Notes: generated by a model not told the origin, from the sequence alone. A stretch of DNA of 64,000 bases from an uncultured Spirochaetales bacterium (GCA_944388965.1 CALXKL010000005.1:107828-171827), one strand, 5' to 3'; positions 11,702-21,370 are shown, counted from the stretch's first letter. Numbers and translations: made by a program.

Positions 11702-14317
11702 ATGATCGAGTTCTCCGACTTCTCCTTCCAGTACAAGAGCCAGAAGGAGCCTACCATCCATGATGTGAACCTCACGATCAGGAACGGTGAGAAGATCCTC
11801 ATCGCCGGTGCAAGCGGCAGTGGAAAGTCGACCATCGGCAACTGCATCAACGGGCTCATACCCCATGCGCTTGGCGGTATTGTGAAGGGGAGTCTGAGAA
11901 TAGACGGAAAAGAGACCAGCGAAAGCGACATCTACGAGATCAGCAAGGTGGTCGGTACTGTCCTCCAGGACACCGATGCACAGTTCGTGGGTCTGACGGT
12001 CGGAGAGGACATAGCGTTCTCGCTTGAGAACCAGTGTGTGCCGACCGCGCAGATGCACGAAAGCGTCCGGGATGTCGCCTCGATGGTCTCGATGCAGGAC
12101 TTCCTCGATTCGAAACCCGACCAGGTCTCGGGAGGACAGAAACAGAGAGTGGCCCTCTCGGGCGTCCTCGTGGACGATGTTTCCGTGCTCCTGTTCGACG
12201 AGCCGCTTGCCGCTCTGGATCCCGCCACCGGCGAGCTTGCAATCGAACTGATCGACGAACTACATGAGAAGACCGGAAAGACGGTCGTGATAATAGAGCA
12301 CAGGGTCGAGGACGTGCTTCATCGTCCTGTCGACCGCATCGTGCTCGTCGACGAAGGGCGCATCGTCATGGATGATACGCCCGCACATGTGCTCCAGAGC
12401 GGCATTCTGATAGAGAAGGGCACAAGGGAGCCTCTCTATGTCTCCGCTCTGCGCAATGCCGGGTGCGACATATCCCATGACGAGAACATAGCATCCTTCG
12501 ACTCCCTCGATATCGCCCCCTACAGGGACGACCTGATGAGATGGTTCAGCTCGAGGCGGCGCAATCTCTTGCAAAGCGAGAACGATGTCGCCCTGTCGTT
12601 CAGGGATGTCACATACTCCTATGACGGAAGACGCAATGCGCTTGACTCCATCTCGTTCGACATAAGAAAAGGGGAGATGGTCTCCATACTCGGCAAGAAC
12701 GGTGCGGGCAAGAGCACCCTTGCCGGCCTGCTGACGGGTATCCTCACCCCTGACAGCGGCAGCATATTCATCGATGGACGCGACGCCGGGGGTGACAGCA
12801 TCGCAGAGCGCAGCCGGAAGATCGGCTATGTCATGCAGAACCCGAACCACATGATAAGCCATGCGATGATCTATGACGAGGTCGCCTTCGGACTGAGACA
12901 GCGCGGGCTTGCAGAGGACGAGATACGCGAGCGTGTCATGAAGGTCCTCAGGCTCTGCTCTCTTGCACCATATCACAAGTGGCCTGTCAGCGCGCTCAGC
13001 TACGGACAGAAGAAGAGGGTCACGATAGCATCCATACTCGTCATGGAACCCGAGATCCTCATCCTGGACGAACCGACCGCAGGACAGGACTTCCGCCGCT
13101 ACACGATGATGATGGGCTTCCTCGAGGAGATAAACAGGAAGACCGGTGTCACGATACTCTTTGTCACCCATGACCTCCATCTCGCGCTGGAGTACACTCC
13201 GCGTTCCATCGTCCTTGCAGACGGGCATCTTCTTGCGGATGCACCCATCAGCCAGGTCTTCGCCGACGAGGACCTGCTTTCGAGGGCGAACCTGAAGACG
13301 ACGAGCCTCTATCTGCTTTCGAAGAAGCTCGGCCTGAGCCATGGCGAATCCATAGCATTCATCGAGACGTTCATCGTCGAGGAGAGGCATAGGCGCGGCC
13401 TCGAGGAGTCGACGAGCGAACTCGTCGAGGATGAGGTTCCAGTACTCAGGACCGACAGTGGCGGACAGGGTGCCGCAAGGCGCAAGGAGCTGAAGTTCAA
13501 CGTCGAGTATTTCCCTGCGGACAGCTGGGTCCACAGGCTCAACGGTGTGACCAAGTTCCTGGCTCTTGTCTGCTGGCTTGCAGTATGTCTGCTGACCTTT
13601 GACGTGAGGATACTCGCGATCACGCTTGCAGCAGGCCTTCTGACGCTGTCCACCAGCAAGGTGCCCGTCAGAGTGTACAGGCCGATTCTGATCCTTGTGC
13701 TCCTGTCGGTGTTCCTCAACGCCTTCTTCATCTACCTGTTCTCGCCGCTGCAGGGACCGGACCTGATCGGGACCAGGACGATACTATTCGGACTTCCTGA
13801 TGTCAGATACGCCATAACCCTCGAGACGCTGTGGTATCTTCTGATCGTCGTGCTGAAGTACTTCTCGATATCCCCGATAGCCATCAGCTTCATATACTGC
13901 ACCCAGCCCAGCGAGTTCGCCTCGTCTCTGAACAGGCTGCACATCAGCTACAAGATCAGCTATGCGATATCTCTGGCCTTCAGATACATCCCGGTGATCA
14001 TGTCGGATTACAAGAACATCCGTGACGGTCAGGAGTGCAGGGGTGTCGAGATGTCCGACAAGGCGAAGCTCAAGGACCGCATAAACGCCGTGACCAGGAC
14101 GCTTTCGCCGCTTGTGCTCTCGTCTCTTGACAAGATAGACATCATCACCAATGCCATGGTTCTTCGCGGTTTCGGAAGGATGAAGAAGCGGACATGGTTC
14201 CGCTCAAGGCCGCTCAAGGCAGTCGACTGGATCCTGATCCTCTTCATGCTTGCAATCCTTGCCCTTGCCATGGTCCTCCGCTTCGCCTTCGGGGTGAAGT
14301 ACTGGTATCCGTTCTGA
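11702..14317 (+). CDS. Fused ECF energising module: EcfA-EcfA'-EcfT in one chain
   Basis: An uninterrupted 871-residue frame that joins three ECF subunits. Residues 1-280 are the first ABC ATPase (Walker A GASGSGKST at 36-44, signature VSGGQKQRVALSG, Walker B LLFDEPLAALDP). Residues about 300-550 are the second (GKNGAGKST at 331-339, variant signature LSYGQKKRV, LILDEPTAGQDF). After a linker of about 50 residues, residues 597-871 are an EcfT-like membrane protein with four or more hydrophobic helices and the two coupling-helix motifs QECRGVEM (near 777) and MVLRGFG (near 817). Double-ATPase fusions such as YkoD are known. A three-part fusion including EcfT is less usual. It powers uptake with the adjacent S component, and perhaps with others elsewhere in the genome. 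Confidence 0.9.
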   Translation: MIEFSDFSFQYKSQKEPTIHDVNLTIRNGEKILIAGASGSGKSTIGNCINGLIPHALGGIVKGSLRIDGKETSESDIYEISKVVGTVLQDTDAQFVGLTVGEDIAFSLENQCVPTAQMHESVRDVASMVSMQDFLDSKPDQVSGGQKQRVALSGVLVDDVSVLLFDEPLAALDPATGELAIELIDELHEKTGKTVVIIEHRVEDVLHRPVDRIVLVDEGRIVMDDTPAHVLQSGILIEKGTREPLYVSALRNAGCDISHDENIASFDSLDIAPYRDDLMRWFSSRRRNLLQSENDVALSFRDVTYSYDGRRNALDSISFDIRKGEMVSILGKNGAGKSTLAGLLTGILTPDSGSIFIDGRDAGGDSIAERSRKIGYVMQNPNHMISHAMIYDEVAFGLRQRGLAEDEIRERVMKVLRLCSLAPYHKWPVSALSYGQKKRVTIASILVMEPEILILDEPTAGQDFRRYTMMMGFLEEINRKTGVTILFVTHDLHLALEYTPRSIVLADGHLLADAPISQVFADEDLLSRANLKTTSLYLLSKKLGLSHGESIAFIETFIVEERHRRGLEESTSELVEDEVPVLRTDSGGQGAARRKELKFNVEYFPADSWVHRLNGVTKFLALVCWLAVCLLTFDVRILAITLAAGLLTLSTSKVPVRVYRPILILVLLSVFLNAFFIYLFSPLQGPDLIGTRTILFGLPDVRYAITLETLWYLLIVVLKYFSISPIAISFIYCTQPSEFASSLNRLHISYKISYAISLAFRYIPVIMSDYKNIRDGQECRGVEMSDKAKLKDRINAVTRTLSPLVLSSLDKIDIITNAMVLRGFGRMKKRTWFRSRPLKAVDWILILFMLAILALAMVLRFAFGVKYWYPF

Positions 14318-14413
14318 TTCCTCCCTGCATTCCCGACGTCCTTGACGGATTGCAGATTGCATTGCATCACGGGTGGTGATAGCATTCCAATCGGGTGTGG
14401 AGGGGAATCGTCC

Positions 14414-14968
14414 GTGAAGACTTCAAGAATCATCATCGCCATCGTCGTTCTTGCACTGATGGCCTCGCAGTTCATCCTTGCATCTGACCAGGAGTTCGAC
14501 ATCGGAGACGGCAGACGCCTCGTCCTTCACGACGACGGGACTTACGAGGTTGTGCATGCCCAGGTCGACACCTCGCTGGTCGTCGGAAGCCAGTACGTCA
14601 TCGACATGGACAGTACAATGGAGCTTGCACTCGAGTATGCCATCCTTGAGGATCCGTCCGTCGCACTACTTGGAAAGGATCTTCTGCTTTCCATGATGCA
14701 GGAGACAGGTCTCGTCGAGCTCATAGAGGAGCAGATGCCGGACTTCTCCATGATATTCCTCGACAGGGAACGGGTGCTTTTCACGATGGAAGGGGAGGAT
14801 CCGGTCGAGTATCCTTATCGCATCGCTTCTGATCTCTCGCTCGGCATTCTCATTCCGGATGAGGGATGGTATGAGCTGGGTTCGTTCGACAGCTCATTCG
14901 ACATGCTGAACATACCCGTCGATGACGGGGTTGGAGCGTTGAGAATGAAGAGGACCGTACAGCGGTGA
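14414..14968 (+). CDS. Exported protein of unknown function
   Basis: A 184-residue protein starting at GTG 14414, which has GGAGGGG about 8 nt upstream. Residues 1-23 are a signal peptide (VKTSRIIIAIVVLALMASQFILA). The mature N terminus EFDIGDGRRLVLHDDGTYEV recalls short periplasmic domains with a DGR...DDGTW-type motif. The rest is acidic and has no motif I recognise, with a stretch ELALEYAILEDPSVALLGKD that looks helical. It stands alone between the ECF module and gap, on the same strand, with 96 nt in front and the gap promoter behind. I assign no function. Confidence 0.7.
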   Translation: MKTSRIIIAIVVLALMASQFILASDQEFDIGDGRRLVLHDDGTYEVVHAQVDTSLVVGSQYVIDMDSTMELALEYAILEDPSVALLGKDLLLSMMQETGLVELIEEQMPDFSMIFLDRERVLFTMEGEDPVEYPYRIASDLSLGILIPDEGWYELGSFDSSFDMLNIPVDDGVGALRMKRTVQR

Positions 14969-14995
14969 AGAGGATTTGCTTTGTGCAGTGGAACA

Positions 14996-15024
14996 TTGAC
15001 GCGGAAAATCCTTAGGACTATACT
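14996..15024 (+). promoter_or_regulatory. Sigma-70 promoter of gap
   Basis: TTGACG at 14996-15001 and TATACT at 15019-15024 with exactly 17 nt between. It is the best vegetative promoter match noticed in the window. It lies about 45 nt upstream of the gap start and after the stop of the preceding gene, so it should drive the gap-pgk-tpiA-secG run. A clear AAGGAG Shine-Dalgarno at 15055-15060 sits 8 nt before the ATG. Confidence 0.8.
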
Positions 15025-15050
15025 TCATTACGATTGAAAACGAATTCTAA

Positions 15051-16076
<1,026 letters not shown>

Positions 16077-16124
16077 CACCGGTCGTCGATGGAATCTGCC
16101 GGCGTAAGCCCGGAATAATCCAGC

Positions 16125-16152
16125 AGGGCCTGCCGATCAAAAGGCGGGCCCT
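16125..16152 (+). other. Intergenic hairpin between gap and pgk
   Basis: AGGGCCTGCC (16125-16134) pairs with GGCGGGCCCT (16143-16152) over 10 bp with one G-U pair and an 8-nt loop. It is followed by ttcag, not a U-tract, so it is unlikely to be a full intrinsic terminator. It may stabilise the upstream gap mRNA or mark a processing site. Confidence 0.7.
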
Positions 16153-16173
16153 TTCAGTAAAGAGGTTAGATTT

Positions 16174-17352
16174 ATGAAACTCAATACAATCAACGAAGCC
16201 GATCTGAAAGGCAAGAGAGTCCTCATCCGCGTCGATTTCAACGTTCCCCTGAAGAACGGCGTCGTCACGGACAACACCAGAATCAAGGCTGCGCTTCCCA
16301 CAGTGAAGTACATCCTCGAGCAGGGTGCATCCCTCGTGGTCATGAGCCATTTCGGCCGCCCCAAGGGACAGAAGAACCCCGACTTCTCCATGGCTCCCAT
16401 CGCCAAGGAGTTCGAGAAGCTGCTTGGACAGCCTGTCAAGCTTGCAAGCGATGTCATCGGACCCGAGGTCGAGGCCGAGGTCAAGGCTCTCAAGCCGGGT
16501 GAGGTCCTCCTCCTCGAGAACGTCAGGTTCTACAAGGAAGAGGAGGGCAACGACCCCGAGTTCGCGAAGACACTCGCCTCCTATGGCGACGTCTACTGCA
16601 ACGATGCATTCGGAACCGCCCACAGGGCGCATGCCTCCACGGAGGGCGTGTCCCACTATCTTCCCAGCTATGCAGGATTCCTCATCGAGAAGGAGGTCAG
16701 GTTCATGGCTCCTCTTCTCGAGAACCCCGAGAAGCCCTTCGTCGCCATCATCGGCGGAAGCAAGGTCTCCAGCAAGATCACCGTCCTCGAGTCCCTTGTC
16801 AGGACATGTGACACGATCGTCATCGGCGGTGGAATGGCCTACACGTTCCTCAACGTCCTTGGCAACAGCATCGGAAAGTCCCTGTTCGAGCCTGATTATG
16901 TCGATACCGCAAAGGCGTTCCTCGAGAAGGCCAAGGAGAAGGGGGTCAAGGTCATCCTTCCCGTCGACAATGTCTGTGCAAAGGAGTTCAGCGAGACCGC
17001 CGAGCCGATTCTCGTCAACAGCGACAACATCTCCGACGACCTTATGGGCATGGACATCGGTCCCAAGACGGTCCAGCTGATCGTTGACGCCCTCAAGGAC
17101 GCCAAGTCCGTCGTGTGGAACGGTCCGATGGGCGTCTTCGAGTTCAGCGCCTTCGCCAAGGGCACCGAGGAGGTCGCCAAGGCTCTTGCAGCCAGCAATG
17201 CGACCACTGTCGTCGGTGGTGGAGACTCGGTCGCCGCCATCAACAAGTTCGGTCTTGCAGACAAGATCAGCCATGTCTCGACAGGTGGTGGTGCATCCCT
17301 CGAGTTCCTCGAAGGAAAGACCCTTCCTGGCATCAAGGCACTGGAGAAGTAG
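16174..17352 (+). CDS. pgk: Phosphoglycerate kinase
   Basis: PGK of 392 residues, making ATP from 1,3-bisphosphoglycerate. N-domain substrate motifs [11 protein letters not shown] and [10 protein letters not shown] and the C-domain nucleotide motifs [19 protein letters not shown] and [14 protein letters not shown] are intact. Length is normal for a bacterial PGK. The start is preceded by AAAGAGG about 9 nt upstream. It follows gap and precedes tpiA in a classical glycolytic cluster; the spacers on both sides hold hairpins. Confidence 0.98.
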   Translation: MKLNTINEADLKGKRVLIRVDFNVPLKNGVVTDNTRIKAALPTVKYILEQGASLVVMSHFGRPKGQKNPDFSMAPIAKEFEKLLGQPVKLASDVIGPEVEAEVKALKPGEVLLLENVRFYKEEEGNDPEFAKTLASYGDVYCNDAFGTAHRAHASTEGVSHYLPSYAGFLIEKEVRFMAPLLENPEKPFVAIIGGSKVSSKITVLESLVRTCDTIVIGGGMAYTFLNVLGNSIGKSLFEPDYVDTAKAFLEKAKEKGVKVILPVDNVCAKEFSETAEPILVNSDNISDDLMGMDIGPKTVQLIVDALKDAKSVVWNGPMGVFEFSAFAKGTEEVAKALAASNATTVVGGGDSVAAINKFGLADKISHVSTGGGASLEFLEGKTLPGIKALEK

Positions 17353-17373
17353 GATTCCATATCCGACGTATCA

Positions 17374-17402
17374 CATTGGCAGGGAGTCGATCCCTGCCAA
17401 TG
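17374..17402 (+). other. Intergenic hairpin between pgk and tpiA
   Basis: CATTGGCAGGGA (17374-17385) and TCCCTGCCAATG (17391-17402) form a perfect 12-bp stem with a 5-nt loop. No U-tract follows (ccatgaaagg), and the tpiA ribosome-binding site (AAAGGAG) starts a few nt downstream. A role in mRNA stability or processing between the cistrons is inferred. Confidence 0.75.
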
Positions 17403-17421
17403 CCATGAAAGGAGAAGAAAA

Positions 17422-18180
17422 ATGAGAAAGGCATATATCGCAGGCAACTGGAAGATGAACATGACTCCGAGCAAGGGCGCGGCTTTCGCCAGCGAGCTTG
17501 CAAAGGCTGCGAAGGCGGCTGGAGCGGATGTCAAGATGATGGTCGCTCCACCCTTTGTCACGATTCCCGCTGTGCTCGAGGCCCTCAAGGACAGCGACAT
17601 AATCGTCGCGGCCCAGAACATGAACGACCATGTAAGCGGAGCATATACCGGAGAAGTCTCGCCTGAAATGCTCAAGGACCTCGGTGTCAACACCGTCATC
17701 CTCGGCCATAGCGAGAGGAGAAGCTACTACAAGGAGAGCGACGAGTTCATCAACAGGAAGGTCCTTCTTGCGATCGAACAGGGCATGGATGTCGTCCTTT
17801 GTGTCGGCGAGACCCTTGAGGAGAGGGAAGGTGGAAGACTCGAGGAGGTCCTCACGACCCAGCTCACAGGCGATCTCAAGGACGTCAAGGCCGAGGACAT
17901 GAAGCATATCACCATCGCGTATGAACCGGTATGGGCGATCGGAACCGGAAAGACCGCAACGCCGGAGGACGCCGACAGTGCACATGCCTTCATCCGTGGC
18001 CAGGTGGCGAAAATGTACTCTTCCGATATTGCAGAAAACCTGATTATACAGTATGGTGGTTCTGTCAATGCGTCCAACGTGAAGGCATTGATGGCGAAGG
18101 AAAACATCGATGGAGCCCTTGTTGGCGGTGCCTCATTGTCCGTCGAGAAGTTCCTGCCGATCATTACATACGACAAATAA
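17422..18180 (+). CDS. tpiA: Triosephosphate isomerase
   Basis: TIM of 252 residues interconverting dihydroxyacetone phosphate and glyceraldehyde 3-phosphate. The substrate lysine block AGNWKMN, the catalytic histidine in VILGHSERR, the catalytic glutamate in IAYEPVWAIGTGK, and the phosphate-binding YGGSVNASN and GGASL are all present. An AAAGGAG ribosome-binding site precedes the ATG. It is third in the gap-pgk-tpiA run and is followed by secG after 19 nt. Confidence 0.98.
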   Translation: MRKAYIAGNWKMNMTPSKGAAFASELAKAAKAAGADVKMMVAPPFVTIPAVLEALKDSDIIVAAQNMNDHVSGAYTGEVSPEMLKDLGVNTVILGHSERRSYYKESDEFINRKVLLAIEQGMDVVLCVGETLEEREGGRLEEVLTTQLTGDLKDVKAEDMKHITIAYEPVWAIGTGKTATPEDADSAHAFIRGQVAKMYSSDIAENLIIQYGGSVNASNVKALMAKENIDGALVGGASLSVEKFLPIITYDK

Positions 18181-18199
18181 AGGCGGAGTTATACAGAAA

Positions 18200-18526
18200 A
18201 TGGGTGTTTTAAGCATTATCCTGCTCGTTCTCTTTGTGATTTCAGCCCTTGTTCTCATCTTCCTCGTCGCTGTGCAGGATGAGAAGAGCCAGGGGCTTGG
18301 TGGCATCTTCGGCGGATCCTCCGATTCGACTTTCGGAACAGGTTCCTCGAAGTTCCTCACGAAGGTCACATCGATTATCGCGATCGCATTCGTGGTGCTG
18401 GCGCTCCTTGTGGGCATCACGACCAAGACGAATGCATCATCTTCTCTGCTCGATACGGCCGCCAGCGTCCAGAGCGAGGCTGCCTGGTATTCTGCAGAGA
18501 CGGATACCGCCACGGTCACAGAGTGA
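18200..18526 (+). CDS. secG: Protein-export membrane protein SecG
   Basis: SecG, 108 residues, an accessory subunit of the SecYEG translocon. Two hydrophobic helices (residues about 3-24 and 56-76) flank the conserved loop QDEKSQGLGGIFGGSSDSTF, GTGSSKFLTKVT. The C-terminal tail (about 30 residues) is polar. I took the ATG at 18200; the frame is open upstream only through the end of tpiA. tpiA followed by secG is a frequent gene order, which supports both calls. Confidence 0.95.
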   Translation: MGVLSIILLVLFVISALVLIFLVAVQDEKSQGLGGIFGGSSDSTFGTGSSKFLTKVTSIIAIAFVVLALLVGITTKTNASSSLLDTAASVQSEAAWYSAETDTATVTE

Positions 18527-18544
18527 CAGGGACTATGCAGACTT

Positions 18545-18573
18545 GAAAGCCGACTCTATATGGGTCGGCCTTC
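18545..18573 (+). other. Hairpin after secG
   Basis: GAAAGCCGAC (18545-18554) pairs with GTCGGCCTTC (18564-18573) with one A-C mismatch and a 9-nt loop. It lacks a following U-tract (gtgtataaagg). It could be a weak or Rho-assisted terminator for the glycolytic operon or a processing hairpin. Confidence 0.5.
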
Positions 18574-18595
18574 GTGTATAAAGGAGGACAGACCA

Positions 18596-19021
18596 GTGCA
18601 GGTGTGCTGTATCTATGCCGGCAGGACAAGGGATGACAGTCAGCTCGAGGCCGTATGCAAGGAGTTTGCAAGAGGGCTCGAGAGCCAGGGCCATAGCGTC
18701 GACATCTTCAATATGAACATCGACCAGGACAGAAAGCTCACTTTCTACGACTATGTCGTGGTGGGAACATGTGCCACAGGGTTCTTCGGTGGGGCCATAC
18801 CCGATGTCGTAAGGACGTTTCTTTCCCGTGCAGGCCAGGTGAGTGGCAAAAGATGCCTCGCATTCGTCACCAAGGGTGGCCTAAGAAGTCAGAAAACGCT
18901 ATCTTTGCTTATGAGGGCAATGGAAGGCGAGGGCATGTACCTCAAGTATTCAGAGGTCATCAGGAAACCTGAAGCCGCCTATGCTCTTGGCAGACGTCTT
19001 AATGTTGAAAGGAATTTGTAG
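18596..19021 (+). CDS. Flavodoxin-like protein
   Basis: A 141-residue protein starting at GTG 18596, set by a strong AAGGAGG at 18581-18587 with 8 nt spacing. It has the alpha/beta pattern of a flavodoxin fold: strand CCIYAG, a loop TRDDSQ at the FMN-phosphate position, DYVVVGTCATGFFGGAIP, then RCLAFVTKGGL. The phosphate loop differs from the usual S/T-x-T-G-x-T, so FMN binding is not certain. It ends 3 nt before the next gene, an exported isomerase. A redox or electron-transfer role is likely but the partner is unknown. Confidence 0.7.
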   Translation: MQVCCIYAGRTRDDSQLEAVCKEFARGLESQGHSVDIFNMNIDQDRKLTFYDYVVVGTCATGFFGGAIPDVVRTFLSRAGQVSGKRCLAFVTKGGLRSQKTLSLLMRAMEGEGMYLKYSEVIRKPEAAYALGRRLNVERNL

Positions 19022-19024
19022 TCT

Positions 19025-20050
19025 ATGAAGAAGAAAATCTCGATCGTCCTCGTGATGGTGCTTGCAGCCGTCAGTCTCTTTGCCGTCCCCAACAACAGGA
19101 ATGCTGCTGCGACAGTCAATCTGATCCGCAACACCGTCATCACGAATGCCGATCTCAACAGCCAGATGCAGATGCTCGGTGCCAGCGAAGAGCAGGCTCT
19201 CGACGTCCTTGACATAATGATTAACGACGAGGTGTTCCTCCAGGGTGCCGAAAGGGATGGCGTCACTGTCACCGATGCGCAGGTCGATGCACTTTATGCA
19301 CAGCAGAAGAACGCATATGAGCAGCAGGCGGGCGCAGCCATGACCGATGAGCAGTTCGAGCAGATCGTCAACCAGGCCTATGGATCCGTGGATGCATACA
19401 AGGAGACGATCAGAAACCAGTATATCCTCCAGACCTATCTCATGCAGGAGAAGGGAGATGAGCTCAACAATGGCAACTATGCTCCTGCCGCATCCGATGT
19501 CGAGACTTTCTACAAGAGGAATGCAACGAGCTTCACCCAGGCGGAGAATGTAAAGTTCGCCCAGATCTACATGGCGAAGACCGGTGAAGCGGACCAGGAT
19601 GCCCAGAAGCTTGCCACCATGCAGCGTGTCGCTTCGGATATCAAGAGCGGAAAGCTCACATTCGAGGCTGCCGTCAACCAGTATACGGAGGATGAGGAGA
19701 GCAAGGCCGATGGAGGAGTCATGGGCTGGCTCAGCAGCGACAACAACGTCGTTCGCCAGCTGTGGGGTGACGACTTCGTCGACACGGTCCTCTCGCTTCC
19801 GCTTGGTGCGACCAGCGACGTCATCGAGTCTCTGACCGGATACCATATCGTGAAGGTCACTGTCCACAACGATGCAAGACTTCTCGGAATCGACGACAGG
19901 ATCCAGCCCGATGTCGCTTATACTGTCAGGGACTACATTTCTGAGTATCTTGCACAGGTCAACATGCAGAATGCAATGAACCAGGCTCTCAACGACATGG
20001 TCGAGACTCTCAGAAGCGAGGCCAGGATCAGGGTCATCTACAGCAACTGA
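19025..20050 (+). CDS. Exported parvulin-type peptidyl-prolyl isomerase (SurA/PrsA-like)
   Basis: A 341-residue exported protein with a signal peptide (MKKKISIVLVMVLAAVSLFA). Residues about 25-150 form a SurA-N-like helical chaperone domain (VITNADLNSQMQML, VLDIMINDEVFLQGAERDGVTVTDAQVD). Residues about 170-285 are a parvulin domain with the expected KFAQIYMAK, DGGVMGWLSSD and LTGYHIVKV segments. In diderms such proteins chaperone outer-membrane proteins in the periplasm, which would suit the Bam and LptD proteins encoded here. There is no lipobox, so it should be soluble. It precedes nusB by one nucleotide. Confidence 0.88.
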   Translation: MKKKISIVLVMVLAAVSLFAVPNNRNAAATVNLIRNTVITNADLNSQMQMLGASEEQALDVLDIMINDEVFLQGAERDGVTVTDAQVDALYAQQKNAYEQQAGAAMTDEQFEQIVNQAYGSVDAYKETIRNQYILQTYLMQEKGDELNNGNYAPAASDVETFYKRNATSFTQAENVKFAQIYMAKTGEADQDAQKLATMQRVASDIKSGKLTFEAAVNQYTEDEESKADGGVMGWLSSDNNVVRQLWGDDFVDTVLSLPLGATSDVIESLTGYHIVKVTVHNDARLLGIDDRIQPDVAYTVRDYISEYLAQVNMQNAMNQALNDMVETLRSEARIRVIYSN

Positions 20051-20051
20051 T

Positions 20052-20516
20052 ATGGGAGACAGGCATTTTGCAAAACATGAGGCCAGGGCGCTCGCGGTCG
20101 AGACTCTATACGCTCTGGACTTCAATGACAGGCTTGATGACGAGAACGTCGACCTGACTCTTCTGCCCGGCAAGACCGAGGCGGAGATGTCAGGTCTGTC
20201 TGATGAGACCGTGTTCTACGCCCGCTATCTCATCAGAGGTGTTCTGGATAATCGTCACAGGATTGACGAGACGATCTCCAGATACTCGATCAACAGGCCT
20301 CTTGAGAAGATCAATCTGGTAGACAGAAACATCCTGAGAATATCCGTCTTCTCCATGCTCTACACCCGTGATCTTCATCCTTCGATCATAATCGACGAAG
20401 CTGTGAAGCTTTCGCAGGAGCTGTCGACCGATGTGACTTACAAGTTCATAAACGGTCTTCTTGACGCGCTTCGCAAGCAGGAGAGGAACAATGATCCAGC
20501 TGAAGAACAGGCATGA
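20052..20516 (+). CDS. nusB: Transcription antitermination factor NusB
   Basis: NusB of 154 residues, an all-helical RNA-binding protein that with NusE binds boxA for rRNA antitermination. The start KHEARALAVETLYALDF and the conserved INRPLEKINLVDRNILRISV and DLHPSIIIDEAVKLSQELS blocks are clear, followed by YKFINGLLDALRK. It begins immediately after the isomerase stop and its last 26 nt overlap map. Confidence 0.95.
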   Translation: MGDRHFAKHEARALAVETLYALDFNDRLDDENVDLTLLPGKTEAEMSGLSDETVFYARYLIRGVLDNRHRIDETISRYSINRPLEKINLVDRNILRISVFSMLYTRDLHPSIIIDEAVKLSQELSTDVTYKFINGLLDALRKQERNNDPAEEQA

Positions 20517-21249
20517 GATTGACAAGATAAGGGAGAGCGGGAAGGTGCTTGCCGAGTGCCTTCTCACTCTTGATGAGGTGATCAGGCCGGGAATCACGAC
20601 CTACGATGTCGACAGGATCGCACACGAGTTCATCACCTCTCACGGCGGAATCCCTTCATGTCTCGGCTATTGCGGATATCCCAATGCGACATGCACTTCA
20701 GTCAACGATGTGGTCATCCATGGAATCCCTTCAAAGCACCTTGTATTGAACGAAGGCGACATAATCTCTGTCGACATATGCGTCACGCTTGACGGATTCG
20801 TCTCGGACTCGACACGGACCTATGAAGTCGGCAAGGTGTCTCCTGAGGTCCACAAGCTGAATGTCGTCACGAGGGAATGCCTGTACAGGGGGATAGACGC
20901 GGCTAGAAAGCGCAATGCACGCATCAGCGACATCGCCTCTGCCGTCTTCAAGCATGCCTTCAGCGAGAACGGATATGGAGTCGTAAGGGACTATACCGGT
21001 CATGGGGTCGGCTTCGATCTGCACGAGGAGCCTGAAGTACCCAACTACGTAAGTCCTCTCATCCCTAATCCACGTCTCAAGCCAGGCATGGTCCTTGCGG
21101 TCGAACCGATGATCAACATGGGAACATGGAAGATCAGGACGATGAAGGACGGCTGGACCGTGAAGACTGCAGACGGAAGGCCCGCCTGCCACTGGGAGCA
21201 TACAATCGCCATCACAGATGATGGTGTAGAGGTGCTTACCGAGCTGTGA
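20491..21249 (+). CDS. map: Methionine aminopeptidase, type I
   Basis: MAP of 252 residues that removes N-terminal methionine from nascent proteins. Metal ligands and motifs visible: HGIPS, GDIISVDICVTLDGFVSDST (two Asp ligands), YTGHGVGFDLHEEPEVPNY (His), AVEPMINMG (Glu) and the terminal WEHTIAITDDG (Glu). I chose the ATG at 20491, inside the 3' end of nusB; AGGAG lies 7 nt upstream. The frame is open 30 nt further upstream, but MIQLKNRHEIDKIRESG is the usual start of the family. Confidence 0.97.
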   Translation: MIQLKNRHEIDKIRESGKVLAECLLTLDEVIRPGITTYDVDRIAHEFITSHGGIPSCLGYCGYPNATCTSVNDVVIHGIPSKHLVLNEGDIISVDICVTLDGFVSDSTRTYEVGKVSPEVHKLNVVTRECLYRGIDAARKRNARISDIASAVFKHAFSENGYGVVRDYTGHGVGFDLHEEPEVPNYVSPLIPNPRLKPGMVLAVEPMINMGTWKIRTMKDGWTVKTADGRPACHWEHTIAITDDGVEVLTEL

Positions 21250-21370
21250 ATCCATTACTGCGGCTGCAGGTGGCTGTGGCTGCAGGACATGATGGAGCCT
21301 TTTCGATTCCAACTCTTGATTCCACATTTGATCGATTTGTTGTAGAACATCATGCAAAGAGGGGTGATGT
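21250..21370 (+). other. Spacer between map and MATE gene
   Basis: A 121-nt spacer without a gene. It has a 9-bp direct repeat GGCTGCAGG at 21262-21270 and 21278-21286. A weak GGCT/AGCC stem followed by cctttt near 21300 could be a poor terminator of map. TTGATT (21316) and TGTAGA (21341) are a weak promoter pair with a 19-nt gap. None of these is convincing. Confidence 0.3.

Noticed and set aside
21262..21286. Direct repeat GGCTGCAGG as a possible repeat array or operator
   Set aside because: Only two copies with no third unit and no nearby gene that explains an operator; likely chance in a G+C-rich spacer.
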